From Corynespora cassiicola (taxonomy: Eukaryota > Ascomycota > Dothideomycetes > Pleosporales > Corynesporascaceae), in NCBI GenBank assembly GCA_022059125.1, contig JAEUWY010000020.1, positions 1,054,001 to 1,118,000 on the forward strand: DNA of 64,000 nt, in the 5' to 3' direction. Of the stretch, positions 1-10,334 are shown piece after piece (position 1 is the stretch's first letter; the number at the start of each line of letters is the position of its first letter). The notes beneath the pieces were generated by a model. The model had not been told where the DNA came from and did no database searches. It saw only the letters and a list, made by a program, of their open reading frames with translations. Position numbers and translations under genes: made by a program.

Positions 1-1392
1 TAATACGTCGTCGTACGGCGATACTGAGTGCCATAGGGATAGGCAGGTGGGACAAAGTCGACAGGTCCAAGATTTGCGAGGTTGTTCTCATGTGATTGGA
101 GTGGATATGCTGATAAGATTCGCTGAGCAAATGTTTCGTTCATCGATGTACCCGCTACAATGGTCAGATGGCTGTTAAAAGCAGAGTGCATCCTCGTGTG
201 CCAGGATCTCGAAAAATATGCACAATGAAGCGAACATGCGACTTACATGTCAGCGTTCTCAGGAATTGCTCTGTAGTATTGAGCCCTTTTGGAGCAAAGC
301 TTGTTCCTTCGTCGGAGTTTGCACCAACAATTATAGGCACTCCGACAAAAGCACCCTCCGCAACTTGGTCGCTTGAATGTCTCGCAATAATATCACCATC
401 GATCTGGGGTGTCCACACACCGGATAGTTGTGTTGTGTTGACAGCAGCATTAAGCTCCGAAAAGGGCAAATCTCGCAAACACTGTAGCGAGTCCGTTGCG
501 TTACTGCACCCGGTGATGGTTGTCAAGTTGTTGAATAATGGTCCATAGGTGCGATTCATAGCTCCGACGAGGATAGGATTTCCGCTTTCCATTATGGCGG
601 CTCGGTATAGCGAGTCATCGCGGCCATTGTATGCTAGCAAATGCATTCCCACAGACGCGGCACCAGCAGACTGCCCCCAGATTGTGACTTTATTCGGATC
701 GCCTGTAATTGTGTGAGATAATGGGAACGAGAGAAATATAATACCGAAAACGAACCTCCGAAGGCGCCTATATTCTCCTGAATCCAGTGAAGGGCTAGCC
801 TTTGATCCCTAAGCCCCCAATTGCTGCCTGCATCGTTTGAACCCCCGATCTCAGTCTCGTATCCTTGTAAAAATCCCCACGCACTTAATCGATAGTTTAT
901 TGTAATGGCCATAATAGGCTGCTTCATCTCTTGCGACTGTTGAACAATAAAGGACATGTTATATCTCAGATCTACGCCTGAGCCCTGAACATATGCTCCA
1001 CCATGTATCCATACTGCGACAGGAAGCTTCTCTCCAGGCTTTGTACCCGCGGGTCTGATTACATTTAAATAGAGGCAATCCTCTGAGACATTGTAACCCA
1101 TTTGCGAGGGCCCATAACCCACACATGCTGGTGCGTACTGATCCGCAGGCCGGAGCTCAGACCATGAGTCCTTCACTGGCCTAGGATTTCGGAAGCGAAG
1201 ATCACCAACAGGAGGTTCTGCATAGGGTATACCAAGGAAAAATTCCTGCTTGTAAGGATCCGAGTACACTCCAGAATATGTGCCATTTCGTGCACGGGCC
1301 GTCGGCGGACCATGTGGGTGAACCTGGGTCGGACTCGAAGATACCAATCCGACGAGCGTTACAAAGAATTTGATCAATTCGAGGGATCGCAT
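1..1392 (-). CDS. Secreted type-B carboxylesterase/lipase, 3' end outside window
   Basis: Alpha/beta-hydrolase of the carboxylesterase/lipase (COesterase) family, expected to cleave ester bonds outside the cell. I read three exons on the minus strand: 1392-756, 702-247 and 154 to the window edge, with introns 703-755 (53 nt) and 155-246 (92 nt); frames join cleanly. The N-terminus is hydrophobic (LIKFFVTLVGLVSS), a signal peptide. Visible family marks are the FLGIPYAEPPVG block, the EDCLYLNV motif, the oxyanion HGGAYVQGSG region, and the nucleophile elbow GQSAGAAS, whose first codons are created by the first splice junction. The acidic residue region follows (GANSDEGTSF). The catalytic His lies beyond the edge, so the gene is partial. 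The substrate cannot be told from sequence. Confidence 0.9.
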
Positions 1393-2170
1393 AGCTGATT
1401 GAACGATTGAGGCTTTGCTAATCGTCCCATAAAACAGATTCTAGGCCGCATTGTGTGCGCCATGGGAGCTATATCTTGTGACGAGTGCTGTTTAATCGGA
1501 AAGAAGTGCGTGGATCCCTTGGAAGAACGTTTTGCCTGATAATAGCCTTGTGGGTTAGCGCCAGAAATGAAATTGTGCTCGACATTGGATTTCTCGGGAC
1601 GGCGAAATTTAAGCCTCGGCCATTTTTTCCTGGATGCGGGGCCCCGCAACTCGGTGGATGATGGTCAACGATTTCAGACATGGGTTGGAAAAATGTTAAT
1701 CCACATTCACAGTCTTCCTGAAGCGTTGATGTCAGCTAGAAGCCCCAATCTATTACAAAAAAAAAAACGCCTGTATAATTCTTGTAAAGCCCTGGATATC
1801 CTCGATATAATTCGTGGTATACCTATCCAATTTTCTTTTTGGAAACCTAGTATGTTCTCTTATGGCCCGTCTATGCTCAAATAGCATTGATGGATTGTTC
1901 AAATGGATACAGATCATGCCAGAGACAAAGAAGCCACACGGTATTAGGTTAATCATCGACAATACTCCAACATGAATCCGACGCTAGTATCTCACAGCAT
2001 ATCTTGAACGCTTTAGATGACATTGCATGAAGTATTGCTTACAAATCAGTAATATTTTAGTTAACAACATCAAACCACAAAAGTACAAAGAGGAGGAACT
2101 ACCATTTCCATCAGCAAATAGTCTCTCTTTTCACCTACCAGTCTTTGTCGCCAGTCGATTCGATTCAACT
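1393..2170. other. Intergenic, no gene recognised
   Basis: The 5' flanks of two divergent genes. It contains an A-run near 1757-1768 and several short open frames on both strands that look like chance ORFs: no domain, no splice continuity and no conserved motif. Confidence 0.5.
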
Positions 2171-3082
2171 ATGGCATCTTCTGATCTATCTTTAGCTGGA
2201 GGGTCTGTCACTGGTAAAGTCTTCCTGCCCTCCTCAGCTTCTTGCTCTTCTGAATACACTCCGCTACTTGTTGCAGTGCATGGTGGCACATACAAAAGCA
2301 CATATTTCGATGCGAGTTCGCAACATACGATCAAATCCCTGGTGCAAGCTTTCGGTATCCCAGTTGTCGCAATCGACCGGCCTGGGTATGGCAGGACACC
2401 GAGCCTACATCCCATACCAGATGATTCAAGCCCAATCCAAGAGCATGGTAGATGGTTGCACAAATTTGTACTTCCAGAGCTTTGGAAGAAATTCTCCAAT
2501 AGTGCCAAATCAATTGTTCTGTACGGGCATTCTATTGGTGGGGCTACTTGCTGCGTGGCTGCTGGTTTGCATGCATCTGATGGGGGCTCTTATCCATTAT
2601 CGGCTGTAATAATTACGGGCATTGGTGTCGAAGTTGGATCGCGCCAGCTTCACTGGGAAAGTACATCTCCAGGCTATATCAGGATTGCAGAAGATTTTAA
2701 GGACGACATCATGTTGACCCGGCGGGAGCTTTACGACTCCGACATTCTCAAAACAACTGCACAACTGAACCAAGATACACCCCTCGACGAGTGCATAGAC
2801 ATTGGTACAAAGTGGCTCTCATACTGGAACAAGTACGCAGGCGTGATCACTATACCAGTCCTGTACATGGGAGGGGCTGAAGACCAGATGTGGAATCTAT
2901 CAAAGGAGAATATTGAAGACTTTGGTAAGGCTTTTCGAAGCTCTAAGAAAGTGGAAACCGTTCAAATTCCATGCGCACCGCACAATATTGAACTGTCGCA
3001 TCAATCCATAGTACTATGGGGAAGAGCGGGTGCATTTGCCATTGAAAGTACTGTGGAGGGTGCCTTGGCCAAGAAAAAATAA
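2171..3082 (+). CDS. Alpha/beta-hydrolase fold protein
   Basis: Single-exon 303-residue alpha/beta hydrolase. I place the start at the ATG at 2171 because the 48 upstream in-frame codons are low in fold signal, while the protein from 2171 begins directly with a cap strand and VAVHGG, the HG oxyanion motif (about residues 35-39). The nucleophile elbow GHSIGG sits at residues 119-124 with Ser121. A later MGGAEDQMW stretch supplies the likely acidic residue and APHNIELSH the likely catalytic His. No signal peptide is seen, so it is probably cytosolic. Family members hydrolyse very diverse esters, lactones or epoxides and the substrate cannot be assigned. It is divergent from the carboxylesterase upstream. 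Confidence 0.85.
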   Translation: MASSDLSLAGGSVTGKVFLPSSASCSSEYTPLLVAVHGGTYKSTYFDASSQHTIKSLVQAFGIPVVAIDRPGYGRTPSLHPIPDDSSPIQEHGRWLHKFVLPELWKKFSNSAKSIVLYGHSIGGATCCVAAGLHASDGGSYPLSAVIITGIGVEVGSRQLHWESTSPGYIRIAEDFKDDIMLTRRELYDSDILKTTAQLNQDTPLDECIDIGTKWLSYWNKYAGVITIPVLYMGGAEDQMWNLSKENIEDFGKAFRSSKKVETVQIPCAPHNIELSHQSIVLWGRAGAFAIESTVEGALAKKK

Positions 3083-3763
3083 GTGAAGCCGAGTCTCATA
3101 CAGGGAATTCATCGATGATATGCATAGTAACGATCTGGAAAAGCAGGCACATTAAAGGCTGAGTCTATGAGAAGGTGTAGCTAGCCATCGCGTTGTCGGT
3201 GCAATCCAAGTGTGTGGAGACATGGCAGAAAGACTAATAAGGGCCCTGCAAACCCAAATTTGCTATTTCAATACAAGTCAAGTCCATATGATTGAATACT
3301 GCCTTAAAATATTAACGCAGTTAAATTTCTTGTAAGGAGCCACGAAAAGTAGAAGGATTGCAATAGTGCGACTTTACGATCCGTTCATCCGATATCGGCA
3401 AGGATGGATCGACCAAAAAGCAAAAGCCATCCTCACTCACTTCAACACAACATCATCAAGGCAGGATATTCCGTGCATTCTTCATGGGCTTTTACAGCCC
3501 CGCCACCTGTTTGCAGATCCACTTTCATCTGCCGAGAACCAGGACCACTCATGAACCATGGCTTCTAGACGACACCGTATCGGGCCGAAGTCCGTGAAAA
3601 GAACCATACCGGAATAGGACAAGTATGCACCACATCTTCCAAAATTTCCATAGACTCCACGTGAGTCAGATGAGCCTCCGTCCGCAATAAATCAACACAA
3701 GGTGCGCAGAAGATTCCTCGCAGTCAATTGATTTTTTTTTCAACACACGCCAATACCTTCAAC
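3083..3763. other. Intergenic, promoter of the deformylase gene
   Basis: No gene recognised. An open frame at 3366-3554 has no domain features. A T-run at 3731-3739 lies just upstream of the deformylase start, typical of fungal pyrimidine-rich leaders. Confidence 0.4.
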
Positions 3764-4621
3764 ATGGCCTCCAAGACGAACGACGACCACATCCTGACGC
3801 TGTCCTGCCCGGACAAATCCGGCATCGTGTATGCCGTGACGGGATTGCTAGCCGCTCAGAACCTCACGATCCTGGACCTGCAGCAATTCTCGGACCCGGT
3901 CTCCAAAACCTTCTTCATGCGCGTGCACTTTGGGTACGCGTCGGATCTGTCCGGCCTTGAGGGACCCCTGGCCAAGCTCGCAGAGGACATGAAGATGGAC
4001 TACGACGTTCGGCCCGTGCAGAAGAAGCCCCGCGTCCTGATCATGGTATCCAAGATCGGCCACTGCCTCAATGACCTATTGTTCCGCGTGAAGAGCGGGC
4101 AGCTCAAGATTGAGGTCCCCGTCATCGTGTCCAACCACCCCGAATTCAAGGACCTGGCCGCGTCGTACGGCATCGAGTTCCACCACCTGCCCGTGACCGC
4201 CGCCACCAAGACGGAGCAGGAGACGCAAGTGTTGGACCTCATCAAGCAGCACAACATCGAGCTCGTCGTTCTGGCCCGCTACATGCAGGTTCTGTCTCCC
4301 CGCCTGTGCTCCGAGATGTCCGGAAAGATTATCAACATCCACCACTCTTTCTTGCCGTCCTTCAAGGGTGCGAAGCCGTACCACCAGGCCTACGAGCGCG
4401 GTGTCAAGATTATTGGAGCGACGGCGCATTTCGTGACTGCGGATCTCGACGAGGGTCCCATCATTGAGCAGAGGATCGCACGCGTCGATCACGCCATGAG
4501 CCCCAAGGAGCTGGTCGAGGAGGGCAGCAACGTTGAGAGCCAGGTCCTTGCCGCGGCAGTGAAGTGGTGGAGCGAGAAGCGCGTCTTCTTGAACGGCTCG
4601 AAGACGGTCGTATTCAACTAG
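3764..4621 (+). CDS. purU: Formyltetrahydrofolate deformylase
   Basis: Hydrolyses 10-formyl-THF to THF and formate, balancing one-carbon pools. The 285-residue single-exon protein has an N-terminal ACT-type domain (about residues 8-85, starting LTLSCPDKSGIV) and a C-terminal formyltransferase-fold domain (about 88-275). The catalytic triad of the family is visible: Asn191 and His193 in NIHHSFLPSF and Asp229 in TADLDEGPI. I chose the ATG at 3764 because the 12 residues encoded upstream in frame are unconserved and a clean start sits right before the ACT domain. Length matches bacterial PurU (about 280). Ascomycete homologues may act in mitochondria or cytosol; no obvious presequence remains with this start. 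The coding region is notably GC-rich compared with its flanks. Confidence 0.93.
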   Translation: MASKTNDDHILTLSCPDKSGIVYAVTGLLAAQNLTILDLQQFSDPVSKTFFMRVHFGYASDLSGLEGPLAKLAEDMKMDYDVRPVQKKPRVLIMVSKIGHCLNDLLFRVKSGQLKIEVPVIVSNHPEFKDLAASYGIEFHHLPVTAATKTEQETQVLDLIKQHNIELVVLARYMQVLSPRLCSEMSGKIINIHHSFLPSFKGAKPYHQAYERGVKIIGATAHFVTADLDEGPIIEQRIARVDHAMSPKELVEEGSNVESQVLAAAVKWWSEKRVFLNGSKTVVFN

Positions 4622-5170
4622 ATTGGTGCGGCGCAGAGAATAAAAAGTCCCAAAAGCGGTTTCATGTACATGATGAATGAAATGTAATCCACGATTGAAC
4701 GGGAATGATGCTGAAGAAACGATACATGGCGTCCCTAATCAAGTGTGTCGAAATCGAGCTGCTGCGAGGATAACGCGCTTGTTGATGACAGATACGTGGG
4801 TTTTATCCATTCAACCCGAGAATGGGCTGATCCTTCGGAAGATTTCCGACGTGATCGGAACGCGCCCCTCACCCCGCATGTGACCCGCCTCGTCTCGAGG
4901 CACAGGGCTCGTCTCGGGGTCCCGGCGGGCCTAACGAACGCGCAGCTCCACGCTCCACGAACGATTACCCCGTTTCGCTGCCCATGGAGACGGGGACTCG
5001 AGGCGGGTACCAGAGTGTGGGGAATCGCTCCGGTGTTTAAAAAGGCGCGGATGCTCTCAGCAGAGCATTTCCCATATCCATTCATTCCACATTTGCTTGA
5101 TACCCCTCTTCTTCAGGTCTAGACCATCTTATCTTTCGGCTTCGTTCGCAATACCTCGAAATACATCACA
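4622..5170. promoter_or_regulatory. Intergenic region and probable promoter of the SDR gene
   Basis: No gene here. The right half looks like a core promoter for the gene at 5171: a TTTAAAAA element near 5035-5042 about 130 bp before the start codon, followed by a pyrimidine-rich tract. GCGGGG (reverse strand, about 4872) and GTGGGG (about 5018) match the SYGGRG consensus of the carbon repressor CreA. This consensus is short, so a chance match is possible. Confidence 0.35.
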
Positions 5171-6180
5171 ATGGCCACCACTGAGCAGTCTGCACCCGTC
5201 AAGACGGTCCAGCTGGAGGGAAAGGTGATTGCTATTACCGGTGCTAACAGGGGTAAGTCTTGTTTCTATATACAATCATTCAGACATTGCTCATTACCAT
5301 CTACGATTATCCTGCCAAACATGTATACTTTCTTGCAGGCGCATCTCTGACACGTTTACAGGAATCGGACTCGGAATTGCAGACTGCTGTCTTTCCAACG
5401 GCGCTGCCCGCATCTACAGCATCGACATCGGCGAAACGGGCGAGGAATTCGCCGCCATCTCGGAGCGCTACCCCGGCCGCATCTTCGCCATCCAGGCCGA
5501 TGTCACCAAGGAGGAGTCCATCACCGCCGCCGTCGACAAGATTGTCGCCGAAGCTGGCGCCATCCACGGCATGGTCTGCAATGCCGGCCGCACCAAGCAC
5601 AAGCCTGCGCTCGACTTCACCACCGAGGAGATTGACCAGCTCTGGGGCGTAAACGTGAGTAGATATCGCTTCCCGAGAAAGGGAAAAAGTTGTTGACTTC
5701 GAATGTAGCTTTACGGATCTTTCTACTCTGCGCGTGCCGCTGCGAGGGCGTTTATCAAGCTCGGTGTCAAGGGCTCCATCGTCTTCACCGCGTCCATGGC
5801 TTCTTACCGTCCAAACAAGGTACGTTTCAAAGCATTGCAATCTCCGTGTCTCGTTTCTAACTCTTCTCCAGCGTGTGCCTTCTGCACCCTACGGCGCCTC
5901 CAAGGCTGGTATCCGCAACATGACCCACACTCTCGCCATGGAGTGGGCACAGTACAACATCCGTGTCAACTCCGTCTCGCCCGGCCTCGTCAAGACTGCT
6001 ATGACCTACTGGGTTCCCCAACAGCCCGACTGGGAGCAGCAGCTCAAGTACTATGGCGGTATCCCAAGGTTGGCCGAGGTTGAGGAGCTGGGTGGTGCGT
6101 ACGTGTACCTGCTGAGCGACGCCGCAAGCTATACCACTAGCATTGACATCCCCGTCAACGGTGTTATTGGCATCTGCTAG
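5171..6180 (+). CDS. Short-chain dehydrogenase, NADP-mannitol dehydrogenase / L-xylulose reductase type
   Basis: Classical SDR of 264 residues from four exons: 5171-5252, 5362-5654, 5709-5819 and 5872-6180 (introns of 109, 54 and 52 nt, all GT-AG and frame-consistent). The cofactor motif TGANRGIG is at residues 23-30 and is split by the first intron. CNAG (VCNAGRTK), the Ser of FTASMAS and the catalytic YGASK follow. The C-terminus GVIG-IC resembles the fungal mannitol dehydrogenase / sorbose reductase (SOU2) group, which interconverts fructose and mannitol or reduces ketoses with NADPH in the cytosol. The exact sugar is inference. Candidate CreA sites upstream would fit carbon control but are unproven. 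Confidence 0.9.
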
Positions 6181-6404
6181 ACGGTAGACGATGGTTGTAG
6201 TGATGGGTTGCCGATAAAGCCGAGAGCGGCCTCGGAATCTCCTTGCGATGCGATAGAAAGCTCTTAGACGCATGACTGACCTAGACGGGCCATGCAAAAA
6301 AAACAAAAAAACGACCCCGAATGATGCAGTGCACTAGGCACCAGGTCCGACAAAAGGGCCATGATAATGAAATATCCCGTTCCACTTCAAATGTTCGAAT
6401 TCCA

Positions 6405-8738
6405 TTAGTCAATCTTCTCTTTCTTCACTTCAATCGTTTCCCTTCTGTAATGCAGCCCTGCATATGGCACTCCCTTCTGTATGGGCGCAACCTCTGCCGG
6501 AACCCCGAACGCGCAATGACCATACGCCTGCCACCCCTCCGCCCCAACCCCCATATATTCCATCTCGCTCGGCCCACCCAACACACCAAACTTGAGCCGC
6601 GTGCGCATGAGCTCCATCGGAAACGGATCATTTCCCAGACACGCGCCCCTACTAATCTCATCCAATGTCGGATTCCTCGTCGTAACCATGATCCTCGAAA
6701 ACCCCTCCGAAAAAGTCGTCCCATCCTCATAAATCGTCCAAGCCCCACACCCCAAGCACAGCAAACACAACGCAATGACTGGAAAATACCAGAGCCAAAG
6801 CTTTCGCGCGTCGTACATAAAGGTAGACAGATAGCGCGTGCGATTTACAACCACGCGCTCCTGATCCACGACCAGCATCTGCGGCGCCGAGAATAGCGAG
6901 AGGATCATGTCGGTGTAAAAGTCCCGCAGCAGGAGGGATAAATTGGAGAGCGGCATGCCGGACGAGTTGCTCACGAGGCGCGTCATGGTGACTTCGGAGT
7001 AGACTTTTGCGTACGAGGGGCCGGGCTTGGGGGGCTCGAGTTCAACTTTTCCGCGCAGGAATTTGCGCAGGGATTGGCCCATGGCGTGGTAGGCGGCGAC
7101 TTTTTTGTAGCGTGGGACGTCGGTGCGGGGGCTGACGAAGTTTTCAGGCGGGCTTGGGTTATCGTAGTTCATGGTGCCGTCGTCGCGGCGGGAGAAGTTG
7201 GTGTTGACGACTGGGGCGAGAAAGTCGTAGGAGAATTTCGTCGAGACGAAGGGTTCGGAGTAGTTGAATTCCACGGTGTATTTGGTCTCGTAGTGCTCGC
7301 ACATGAAGATGTGCGGTTCGAATCGGTGCGCCCAGCGGTTGGCAAAGGGGTCATTGTCGGCGAGGGGCTCTGTCGTGTTGATTGAATATCCGATCCATAG
7401 GACGGGTTCGGATTTGAAGGCGCCGAGATCATTGGTTATGGTTCCCGGCAATGGTATTCCACCATCGTTCGATAGGTAGTTGGATTGCGGTTGTTTATAG
7501 TCACCAATATCAACCTTCGCGTAGTAAGCATGTTTGCCTTCAGGAACGAGCGTGCTGATATTGAATGGAGCGCCGACTTGTTCCAGTTTACCTTTGTCTC
7601 CGACTCCCATCGCTACATTGTCGCATTTGTATCCCGGACCCACAAAGGATATAGAATAAGTGCAGTTATAGTGACCTCCGCAAGATACTATCCGGGCATC
7701 TTGTCGGTTCAGAAGCTGATCTTTTAGACTGTATGCAACCATCAGAGAGATTCTGGTTACGTCTGAGGAAGGCTGATCGTAATAGTCGAACCATCCCTGC
7801 TCTTTCCCTTGCTTGTCTGTCGTATTGTAGAACATGACCGATTTCTTCTTAGTGGTGTTATCGGGCATGTATTGAGGAGTTCGCCAGTTCTTGTACGATT
7901 CCGCGGTAAAGTTGAGGGTGGGAACAAAAAGTTCTGAACTGCTTGCCTCAAAGTACCAGCCAAATGATAAGGCGCTGGGTGAGAAGATGATGGTGGCGAT
8001 AGGAATGAGCCAAATGACGAGCGCCATGGCTGTAACCAGAGTAGCATTCTGCACGACTTCCCAATTCAGGAACAAGGATGGATCTTCTGTAGCGAGAAAT
8101 ATCTGGTCAATGGCAAACACCGATAAAGCCTTCTCCCTAAAGGTCCGCCACATGCGCTGGCGATAGCAGAAAATAACACAACTGGTAAACGCGACCTTGG
8201 AAAAATATGCGAAGGCACGACCGTAAAGGACCACGCGGATTCTTTTATTTTCGTCATTCTCCTCGGTATGATGCAGCTTGCGGTAGTGGAAATGCTGGGC
8301 CAAGGCTAGAATTATGCCGGTCAGGAATGACGCCACCATCAGTGTAGGCGTCTGCCAGTGAATCTTCCATTCAGCTGCCTGCGTGGACCGGTGCGCAATA
8401 AGCCGCTCGGTCATGGGATCATTCTTTCGAGAAAACGAAGAGCCAAAGGATCTGACTGTATCAGGTGTGCGCAGGTACTTGGGCCGGTCCAGGAGCGGTG
8501 AGTATATCTGAGGGCTAACTTGTGCGGATTGTTGTCGGTATATGTTTTGCGGAGAGACCGGAGAAGACATTGGGAGCATCTGAATACCCAAACCTGAGTG
8601 AGGCATGTTGCGCTTGTCTCCCGTGGACTCGGAAGAGTCGTTCCTCTGATGAAGTGGCTCATACTGATGGGGACTGGAAACTCGTAGCTCAGGGGATATC
8701 AGCGGAGAAATGTCCGGAGTTGAGCCTCGTGAGGCCAT
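6405..8738 (-). CDS. Fungal polytopic membrane protein of unknown function
   Basis: Single-exon 777-residue protein. Residues 1-125 are Ser/Pro-rich and likely cytosolic. Three hydrophobic spans follow, around 130-150 (LMVASFLTGIILALAQ), 175-195 (AYFSKVAFTSCVIFCY) and 230-258 (TLVTAMALVIWLIPIATIIF). A long domain of about 380 residues follows with many N-x-S/T sequons and Cys residues (SCGGHYNCTYSISF, GYKC), consistent with a lumenal or extracellular face. A last span lies near 655-680 (WYFPVIALCLLCLGCGAW), with a short C-terminal tail. The layout (three TM, large glycosylated domain, one TM) recurs in a fungal family often labelled 'formylmethionine deformylase-like', a name with no enzymatic support in this sequence. 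Function unknown. Confidence 0.8.
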   Translation of the reverse strand: MASRGSTPDISPLISPELRVSSPHQYEPLHQRNDSSESTGDKRNMPHSGLGIQMLPMSSPVSPQNIYRQQSAQVSPQIYSPLLDRPKYLRTPDTVRSFGSSFSRKNDPMTERLIAHRSTQAAEWKIHWQTPTLMVASFLTGIILALAQHFHYRKLHHTEENDENKRIRVVLYGRAFAYFSKVAFTSCVIFCYRQRMWRTFREKALSVFAIDQIFLATEDPSLFLNWEVVQNATLVTAMALVIWLIPIATIIFSPSALSFGWYFEASSSELFVPTLNFTAESYKNWRTPQYMPDNTTKKKSVMFYNTTDKQGKEQGWFDYYDQPSSDVTRISLMVAYSLKDQLLNRQDARIVSCGGHYNCTYSISFVGPGYKCDNVAMGVGDKGKLEQVGAPFNISTLVPEGKHAYYAKVDIGDYKQPQSNYLSNDGGIPLPGTITNDLGAFKSEPVLWIGYSINTTEPLADNDPFANRWAHRFEPHIFMCEHYETKYTVEFNYSEPFVSTKFSYDFLAPVVNTNFSRRDDGTMNYDNPSPPENFVSPRTDVPRYKKVAAYHAMGQSLRKFLRGKVELEPPKPGPSYAKVYSEVTMTRLVSNSSGMPLSNLSLLLRDFYTDMILSLFSAPQMLVVDQERVVVNRTRYLSTFMYDARKLWLWYFPVIALCLLCLGCGAWTIYEDGTTFSEGFSRIMVTTRNPTLDEISRGACLGNDPFPMELMRTRLKFGVLGGPSEMEYMGVGAEGWQAYGHCAFGVPAEVAPIQKGVPYAGLHYRRETIEVKKEKID

Positions 8739-9647
8739 AGTGCAACACTGGTGTTGTGATGTTCAATCACATTCGACTGCGCTGAATCATGGTACGTAGT
8801 TTCGCTGTTGTTAACACGGGCTGGTGACTGCGATATAGGACAGTGGGAGAGCAGAAGAGTGGGGAAGCCGTCGGCAAGAGCGAAGAATCGGTGTCGAGGT
8901 CCAGAACTCAACGTTGCGTCGAAACCGCCAGCTGAACATGCAAGCCCTTGGTTGAGTCGACAGCACCACCCACACTAGCTTGCGAGCCTCAGCCGCGTCA
9001 ATGTCGTCCGACAAGGCTGAAATTATGGAGGATGATTTGAATCATTTGAAAAAAACATAGCTGGCCTTTTATCCTACCGATTTCGATTCAAGAACAGAAT
9101 GGAGGTCCTTCAGGCGCCCGGTTTTGGTCTTGCATCTCCTGAATCCACTCTAGGAACTGTGGGGGTGGGGCTGGTGCATCCCATCGACGACCAGACTTAG
9201 CGCGTGCCACCTAACCAAGCTGGTCCAGAGTCGTGGAACCACTAACCAGCCATGCATCCCAGGATGTACAATTTCCTGATTCGAGCCCCGAGTTTCTGAC
9301 CGCTGCCATTAAATCTGTGTCAGCTCTACAGCTGACATGAATACTGAGGCCGTCCTCGCCGAAGTTATCCTGGAAAAAAAGCCTTTCGCTCGTACCACAG
9401 TCCCAGCCTCGTCCTCCCATCGCGCCAACGTGGACCAACCAACCAGCGAGGTACATACCGTATACGGCCTCGCGAACTCCTCATAACCACCAAAGCTTAT
9501 CAGCCGCCGGAACCCCGCCTTTCGCATGTCAATAAAATCAAGATTTAATAGTGACGAGATAATAAAAATCAATGATCGTGTCTCCATCAAGATAGCTTCA
9601 AATGTCGAAAATGCAAGACTGCCCCGTTCCGGATCAAGGAACCAACA
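8739..9647. other. Intergenic, no gene recognised
   Basis: About 0.9 kb between the membrane-protein start and the F-box gene. Short frames on both strands lack start context, domains or splice continuity. I see nothing assignable. Confidence 0.4.
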
Positions 9648-10004
9648 TCAAACCGCCATGAGCGATCTGCCAGAGAACGGTCCTTCCGTATATAATCCGA
9701 TTTGATGAAGCAATTCGCATCTGCAGCAAAAGTCGTAGCGCTCATCGTGTAATGCAATTTGTTCCAGCATCCGAAGGTACTCGTACTTCAAAGGGCCCGA
9801 CGTCTTCCTAGCTGCCACGCGCCTTTTCAGAGTCAGCCACGGATTGTGGTCGAGATTGGCATATGTATGGTGGCAGGACAAGGCAAGACAGGCGTAGGAC
9901 GGCATGTTGAGGTATGATGCGATTTCGACGAGGAGCTCCTGTGGTAGGCTGAGTATTGATGCTGGCATTTTCGCAGTAACATCAGTGATATAAACGGCGG
10001 CCAT
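9648..10004 (-). CDS. Short F-box protein
   Basis: A 118-residue single-exon frame containing an F-box near residues 15-55: LPQELLVEIASYL followed by ACLALSCHHTY and a WLTLKRR stretch. F-box proteins link substrates to SCF ubiquitin ligases through Skp1. A CCRCELLH motif near residue 90 resembles the zinc-knuckle-like Cys segment that follows the F-box in many ascomycete proteins. Those are usually 200-400 residues long, so this one is short and may be a truncated family member. An alternative start is Met13 (9968). I found no convincing splice site that would extend it. Confidence 0.55.
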   Translation of the reverse strand: MAAVYITDVTAKMPASILSLPQELLVEIASYLNMPSYACLALSCHHTYANLDHNPWLTLKRRVAARKTSGPLKYEYLRMLEQIALHDERYDFCCRCELLHQIGLYTEGPFSGRSLMAV

Positions 10005-10334
10005 GAAAGTAACCTAAGGGAGCGACGTGTCGTTTGAGAAAGCCTGTGTAGCTGGGTGGTGAGGGGGTTGAGGTTGAGGTGCGCAATGCCCGTTGCACAC
10101 GCTTACTCATTCTTAGTGCCCTTTGAGGAAAGAAGAAAGCACGCCCGGGCGCTGTACAACACCGCGCGGAAAAAACAAGCATTCATCTTAACAAACAACT
10201 CTCGATTCAACTCATTTCAATCGTTAATTAAGCCGAAGCCATGAGTCATGCAGGGTATCCTTAACTACATCAACATGCCACAACTTGAACCGCTAAAACG
10301 CAGCGAAGAGAAAAAGAAAACCAGATCCAGAATT
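10005..10334. other. Intergenic
   Basis: The 330-bp gap between the SFI1 3' end and the F-box gene start. No gene or clear signal. Confidence 0.35.

Noticed and set aside
1374..1884. Overlapping small frames on both strands next to the carboxylesterase start
   Set aside because: No domain, no splice continuity with the esterase, and they overlap each other.
7313..7332. GGTTCGAATC resembling a tRNA B-box
   Set aside because: Inside the coding exon of the membrane protein and not foldable into a cloverleaf with its surroundings.
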